This document shows, in pieces, positions 59,188 through 64,000 of a stretch of 64,000 bases of DNA. The stretch's first letter is position 1. Each line of letters opens with the position of its first letter. The notes beneath the pieces were generated by a model that saw only the letters and a list, made by a program, of their open reading frames with translations, searched no databases and had not been told where the DNA came from. The position numbers and the translations under genes are program-made. Source of the stretch: Sisyra terminalis (taxonomy: Eukaryota; Arthropoda; Insecta; Neuroptera; Sisyridae); the NCBI GenBank assembly GCA_958496175.1, contig OY292276.1, positions 12,542,001 through 12,606,000 on the forward strand, written 5' to 3'.

Positions 59188-59586
59188 CAGGGATGTCAAA
59201 CTCGCGGCCCGCGGGCCGCATGCGGCCCAGCCAATATATCCGATGCAAAGTAAAAATAAAATGGAAATATGAATTACAAACGAATCCAATGTATAAAATT
59301 ATAAGATACTATTTTTATAAACTATACTAAAATGTATTAATAACGCTCACGTTGGGTTAATTTTGAAACTAGTCTCGAACAATAAAATTTCTGACGAAAT
59401 AGATAGATAGCAAAGAAGAGATGTATTAGGACATAAATAATAATTTGACTTTATATAATGTTTATTACAATGTATTATTCAAAATACAATTTTTGTTTCT
59501 AAGAACATTGTTTTTTTTTTTGCGGCCCATTTAAAGTTAAGCATTGTTTATTTGGCCCAAGTAAGCTTTTGAGTTTGACACCCTTG
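59188..59586. mobile_element. Non-autonomous hAT element with perfect 8-bp TSD
   Basis: The ends CAGGGATGTCAAACTC and GAGTTTGACACCCTTG are a clear inverted repeat. CTGTAGAT flanks it on both sides without mismatch (59180-59187 and 59587-59594). The subterminal block CGCGGCCCGCGGGCCGCATG is extremely GC-rich compared with the AT-rich core, and GCGGCCC recurs at the right end. There is no transposase. Confidence 0.9.
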
Positions 59587-59594
59587 CTGTAGAT

Positions 59595-62338
59595 CTTAAC
59601 AAATATATTGACAATGGAAATAACGTAAGCTGTAGGATATTCCGTATTACTTAGCTTTAAGTCGGGATCAGGCTTAGACGTATTTGGTACTCGAATTGTT
59701 ACTCTTTTTCAGAAAATTTCATTCTTTAATCTTTGCTTTATTTCTTTTTACCCAGTAATTATAGTAATAAATATTATAAAATACTTTTTTTACATCTTAA
59801 AATAGGGCAATGCAATTATACCAATCTCCAAATGAAATTTAGAAACGATAAATTAACAAATTTATACTAAGCCTAATGTCATAGTAAAATTTTCAAGAAA
59901 TCAAATCAAAGCCGTGAATTGCTAAAAATAATTAATAAATCGCCAGTTGAAATACCTAGAAAAGTATAATTCACTGAAATTAAATATACGAAATCCAAAT
60001 GTCTGATAAAAGGAATTCAAATTAGATATCATAAAATCATTAATAAATCAAAATCGACATTTGATAAGCTGAAAAATTCTTATTGTCATTTTTGTGGTAT
60101 GTAAAGATTTCGGACGATAATTTTTACTAATATTTGATTCTTATAACATTTGAATGAAACTGGTTTGCCAGATGAGTGAAGAAGACTCTTACAAAACTTA
60201 AATTCATCTTCATTAATCTTCATATTTCAACATTAAATATTTGATTTTTTCTAGAAGAAAATTCAGGAAAAACGGCAAAAATTGATCCTAATTATTAACC
60301 TACGTGTTAGGTTCGGTTTTAATTAGATTTATGTTTCCATGTTTCAATTTATCGTAACAAAAGAAAGGATCGAAATATTTTCATTTATAAAGCAAATTGG
60401 CAAATACTGCCAACATAAGAGCAAAATATTTTTGCTTTATAATTATTAAACTAAGTAATTGTGCTTTTCATTTACTAAGTGGGAAAATTTCTTGGTATAA
60501 CGACCAGGAAAAAAGCTCTGAAAAATTTGATTGAAGTGGAATTTAGTAGTTTAACGACTGTTGTTTTATGGAAAAAGATATTCTAATAATAAAACGATAG
60601 AAACATAATGCTATGATTTAAAAAAAAACATGTGTGTTGGTTACACGCGATAGAAGTGAAACTTTCAAAGATATAAGCTTTAAGACAATGAAACGATTGA
60701 AAAATTGCAGGAAAAGGATAATTGGATGGTTTAATTATGATAATATTAATACCAAGTTTGAATACATTAAGGTGTAGTCTAGAGGACTTATGCATAAAAC
60801 TTTATTCCTCGAAATTAATTCGAAAATTCTAAGTCTTTTTGTCATTTACACATGAAAATGAATATATGGATAGACCGTGCATATGGTGTCAAAATGAAAT
60901 ATGAAAAATCTAGTGTGGCATACGAAGCGTCATCTGGGTAAGCTCAGTTTTAATAGTAATTAAAAACGACAACCGGCAATTGAGTGCTGATAAGCGCCAG
61001 CCTACACTAATAAGCGTTTGCGTTTTACTTGCTTCGATTACTTTTGTTTCCATACCATTTTCACGTACCATTTCCTTACGTTTCCATACCAGAGACCTTT
61101 TTTGTAGAGCATTGAATTCCCTTCAAGAATCTATATTGTTTATTTCTATATATTTATTTGATCGTTAGTTACAAAATACCAAAATAAAGAAGATAAATCT
61201 AAAAATTATATCAATGTTTAAAGCTTGATTATTCGGAAACGGCGTGTCTGGCAAAAATTGTCAACAAGACGTTTTTTGTAGGGAATTTAATTTTCTATAA
61301 ATATATGTGCAGATGTTTTTTTTATCTTGATAGTTTGACAACATTGACGCAAAAATGAAAGCACAAATAAAAAATCGAAATTAAAGATGATAGACCTCTT
61401 AATATTAATATTAAGGGTTCAAACCTTCCCGATATTTTTTTTTGTCACCTTGAACAATATTCAATTTCAAATTTCCAACAAATCATTGGAAACAATGTAT
61501 AATGTTTTATATCTTATTTTCTCTCCTACGTTAAATTCTATAGATTTATGTGTTTGTCTCTTGTTACTGTCGCTTTTCGTTTCATCAAATTTCAAATCAT
61601 AACCATACTAAAGAAGTTTCCAATTCAAAACGTAAGATTTTCATCAATTTAGTTAGGTATGAAATTTGTGAGGCCAAAATTTGTGGCTCAAAAAATTTCG
61701 CTTGCTAATTATGAGTTAATATATTACGAAAAAGCTTTTAATAAAGAAACTAATGAGTTTAAAAAGACAAAACATGCAAATAGATTTCAATATTATATTG
61801 AAAAAACCCAATTTATTTAGGTTGGTTGAAAAAATTTGTCAAATATTTCCAAATATTTTAATTTCTCTTGTTCTCATGAAAGTTTTGCCACTCAATTCGT
61901 GTTTACATACATATTCAAAGATGGACATAAAAGATTAGTTTTGTACCTGAGGATAAAAAGAGAAAATTAGTTTTTTTTTTTGTTTTTTTTTGATGTGACT
62001 TTACATCTTAATAAGCAATTTCGGTGTTTTGTGATGCTCCTCTCGAAGTTTTGTGGTTACTTTGCTGGTTGAAGGAAATGATTTAGTGAATAAATATTGG
62101 ATTAAAGCCACTCTATTTGTACTCCTAACTGAAATACGTGGGTATTTTATTTAGTATATATATATATATGATATTTAGTAAATTGCCGATTTCTATACGG
62201 CTCTCTCAAGTTCAAAACTTGTACACTTTCATTAAATGAAAGTGTAGTTGTTGTATACAGATTTAGCAGATTGTTTCATTGAATCATTCGCGATAAATCA
62301 TAATGCAATTTTCCATGGAACTGGTCTATTTGTTTAAG
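59595..62338. other. Intergenic, nothing recognised
   Basis: AT-rich. Short frames at 60583-60795, 60980-61168, 61387-61602 and 61753-61938 show no domain, splice context or codon bias. Confidence 0.45.
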
Positions 62339-62493
62339 TTTGGAAACGTGGACAGGATTTTTAACTCGGCTCGATCAGGATGTCGTAATGCGGATCACAA
62401 GTGACCCAGATTGCAGTGAAGGCGGTTGGTACGGGTGTGACTTGTTCTCCGGAAATGCTACGCATACCCTCAATGTTCATTACACACTAACCT
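62339..62493. other. GC-rich island, possible exon on either strand
   Basis: About 150 bp is far less AT-rich than everything around it. On the plus strand, after a pyrimidine-rich tract ending TTTAAG at 62338, one frame reads ETWTGFLTRLDQDVVMRITS, then DPDCSEGGWYGCDLFSGNAT, up to a possible donor near 62499. On the minus strand another frame reads MNIEGMRSISGEQVTPVPTA then FTAIWVTCDPHYDILIEPS and a stop. Both look protein-like and only one, or neither, can be real. No family was recognised. An isolated exon of a gene mostly outside the window, or a conserved non-coding element, would also fit. Confidence 0.3.
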
Positions 62494-63191
62494 TATTTGG
62501 TAAAATTTGATTAAAATTTAATCGACACGCAGAAAAGTTTTACACGCTTAATAGACTCGTGTTTAGAATTTTGAAGGATTAAATGATATGCGAATCTTGA
62601 ACTACATTTTAAAAATAAACTAAACGTTTTCCAAAATAGTAAAATCAACATTTTACCCCTCAGTGCTAATTTACATTTATGAACGATGCAATTGGCACAA
62701 AGGATCTGCCAACCAATGTTCTTTACCTACTTTTTGATATAAATATTAATTTTGACATATGAATTTTTTAGAAAGAATTTTTTTCAAACTGTAATTTAAA
62801 AGAAAATTCCATTTCACTTGATTACATCTATGTTTAATGAATCAAACCTTAAATTATATTAACTTAAGAACCATTGAAACTGTTAAAGGAATTTTCTAAA
62901 TACTATAAGTCGATTTAAATAAGAGCTTTTACTTTAACTAAAGTAGTTGTGAAGTATTCTTCCTTAAATAAGCTGCAGGAAAATTCATAAAAAAATTACG
63001 AACAGCTAAAATTCAGTAGTAATACTTTATTGTTTTAAATAATAAATCAGAAGACCTGAAAACTTTACAACAACCTTTAAAAAGTTAGCTTTAACGAAGA
63101 AATTTATTTGGGGTTACAAATTTAAAAATAACTGAACTTATATTTTAGATACATCAAAATTATATGTAAGAAAAACGTCTAGAGTAAAGTA

Positions 63192-63824
63192 CAGTCCCTG
63201 CCCATATGATAAGACGTTCTTAAGATTTAATACAATTAGTTCATATTCTACTAAATTGAAATTAATATGATTTACTTTTTTCATTATAAAAAGTTTTATT
63301 GATTTTTAAGAAATATATTTTTTTGGGTAAGGGTAAAACTACTATCCCAAATTTTACTATCCTAATGACCCTACTTTAGGATAATAGCCTTGATTTGAAA
63401 CCCATTGCAAATATGTGGAAATTGCTGACAAAAAAGTAGATAAAGATGTGGTCACAACAGAAAAATTGCCCTTAGAAAAAATATTTACGTATGGAATCAT
63501 CATCCACAAATACAGCAGACGGTATTGTCCTACATAGACTGCATACTGGGCTGAATGGGAACTTAAATTTCAGTAAACGGGTTTTCCATTAAATTTTAAA
63601 CAATTCAGATTGCCATAATTAAGATGTTTAATGAATTGGATAGTAATAATTTATATTTTTTAGTAAATATGATTTTTGGTCATGTTAGTTGGTAATGAGT
63701 GTAATTAATGAAATTGGTACAGGAAAGTTAAACTCAATCAAAAATATGGACCTAAAATAAAATTACTCTTACCTCAGATTTTATACAACATCTATAGCGC
63801 ATCTTTTAATATGGTTAGGGACTG
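63192..63824 (+). mobile_element. Tc1-like transposon relic, copy B
   Basis: The ends CAGTCCCTGCCCATAT and TATGGTTAGGGACTG are flanked by TA (63190-63191 and 63825-63826). It aligns along its length with copy A at 37843-38430. The motif that reads SPDLNPIENM in copy A reads LDLKPIANMW here: the catalytic Glu codon has become Ala while the Trp codon is retained. The two copies therefore decayed independently. Inactive. Confidence 0.75.
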
Positions 63825-64000
63825 TATAATAGTAATATTATAATATCTACTATCAATACTTTGCCGAATATTGGAGTTCTCATTGTACTTCAGTCATTCC
63901 AAGAAAAATATAGATATACTTTAGTAAATAAAATCCTTATGTATTAACAATTATCTTTCTACTTTCATTGGCGACATTTGAAAATTTAATGGTATTTTTT

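Noticed and set aside
1..64000. tRNA, rRNA and snRNA genes
   Set aside because: No TTCRA-type B box with a foldable cloverleaf and no conserved rRNA segment was noticed by eye. A covariance scan would be needed to exclude them fully.

Overview
This window looks like nuclear DNA of an insect. It is very AT-rich and mostly non-coding, has GT-AG introns and one dispersed multi-exon gene, and is packed with degraded transposons of families common in insects: hAT, Tc1, Mutator-like, Helitron-like, jockey-like and RTE-like LINEs, and Penelope-like elements. The order of insect cannot be fixed from what I can see. There are no bacterial operons, CRISPR arrays, rRNA genes or recognisable tRNA genes.

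Only one protein-coding gene is well supported, on the plus strand. Its exons lie at 23675-24047, 30834-31102, 37213-37347 and 39265-39627. Consensus splice sites and matching phases (1, 0, 0) join them into a 379-residue product. The protein has a basic, Ser/Thr-rich N-terminus, one hydrophobic segment of signal or signal-anchor type at about residues 126-147, and an acidic, strongly amphipathic helical C-terminal part. Two cysteines and one N-glycosylation sequon lie after the hydrophobic segment. I do not recognise the family. Four long predicted helices on a secreted or membrane-anchored protein suggest a helical cytokine-like fold, but that is inference.

Layout: 1-22.4 kb is intergenic and holds hAT relics (4.8, 7.9-9.4 and 16.2 kb), a dead jockey-like LINE (12.4-13.2 kb), a 55-bp-armed hairpin (5.36 kb), a large foldback element (20.7-21.1 kb) and a possible untranslated exon (3.98 kb). 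22.5-23.7 kb is a less AT-rich leader or promoter region. Intron 1 (24.0-30.8 kb) holds a hAT element with two elements nested inside it, a Penelope-like ORF fragment and a Helitron-like element. Intron 2 (31.1-37.2 kb) holds the clearest foldback element. Intron 3 (37.3-39.3 kb) holds a Tc1 relic inside a hAT element. 39.6-64 kb is intergenic, with more hAT elements, an RTE-like reverse-transcriptase fragment, a second Helitron-like copy, a second Tc1 copy, and two weak exon candidates (42.3-42.6 and 62.3-62.5 kb).

The most unusual content is a three-copy foldback family at 5.6, 26.4 and 34.8 kb. Its arms carry a hammerhead-ribozyme-like core (CTGATGA, a self-complementary stem, then GAAAC), and its copies are bounded by short direct repeats of variable length, as expected for retrotransposition. 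Two further degenerate loci of the same design lie at 2.58 and 17.01 kb, and a Penelope-like coding fragment is also in the window. Penelope-like elements are known to carry hammerhead motifs, so a non-autonomous family derived from them is the working idea. A helix III and cleavage site were not found, so catalysis is unproven.
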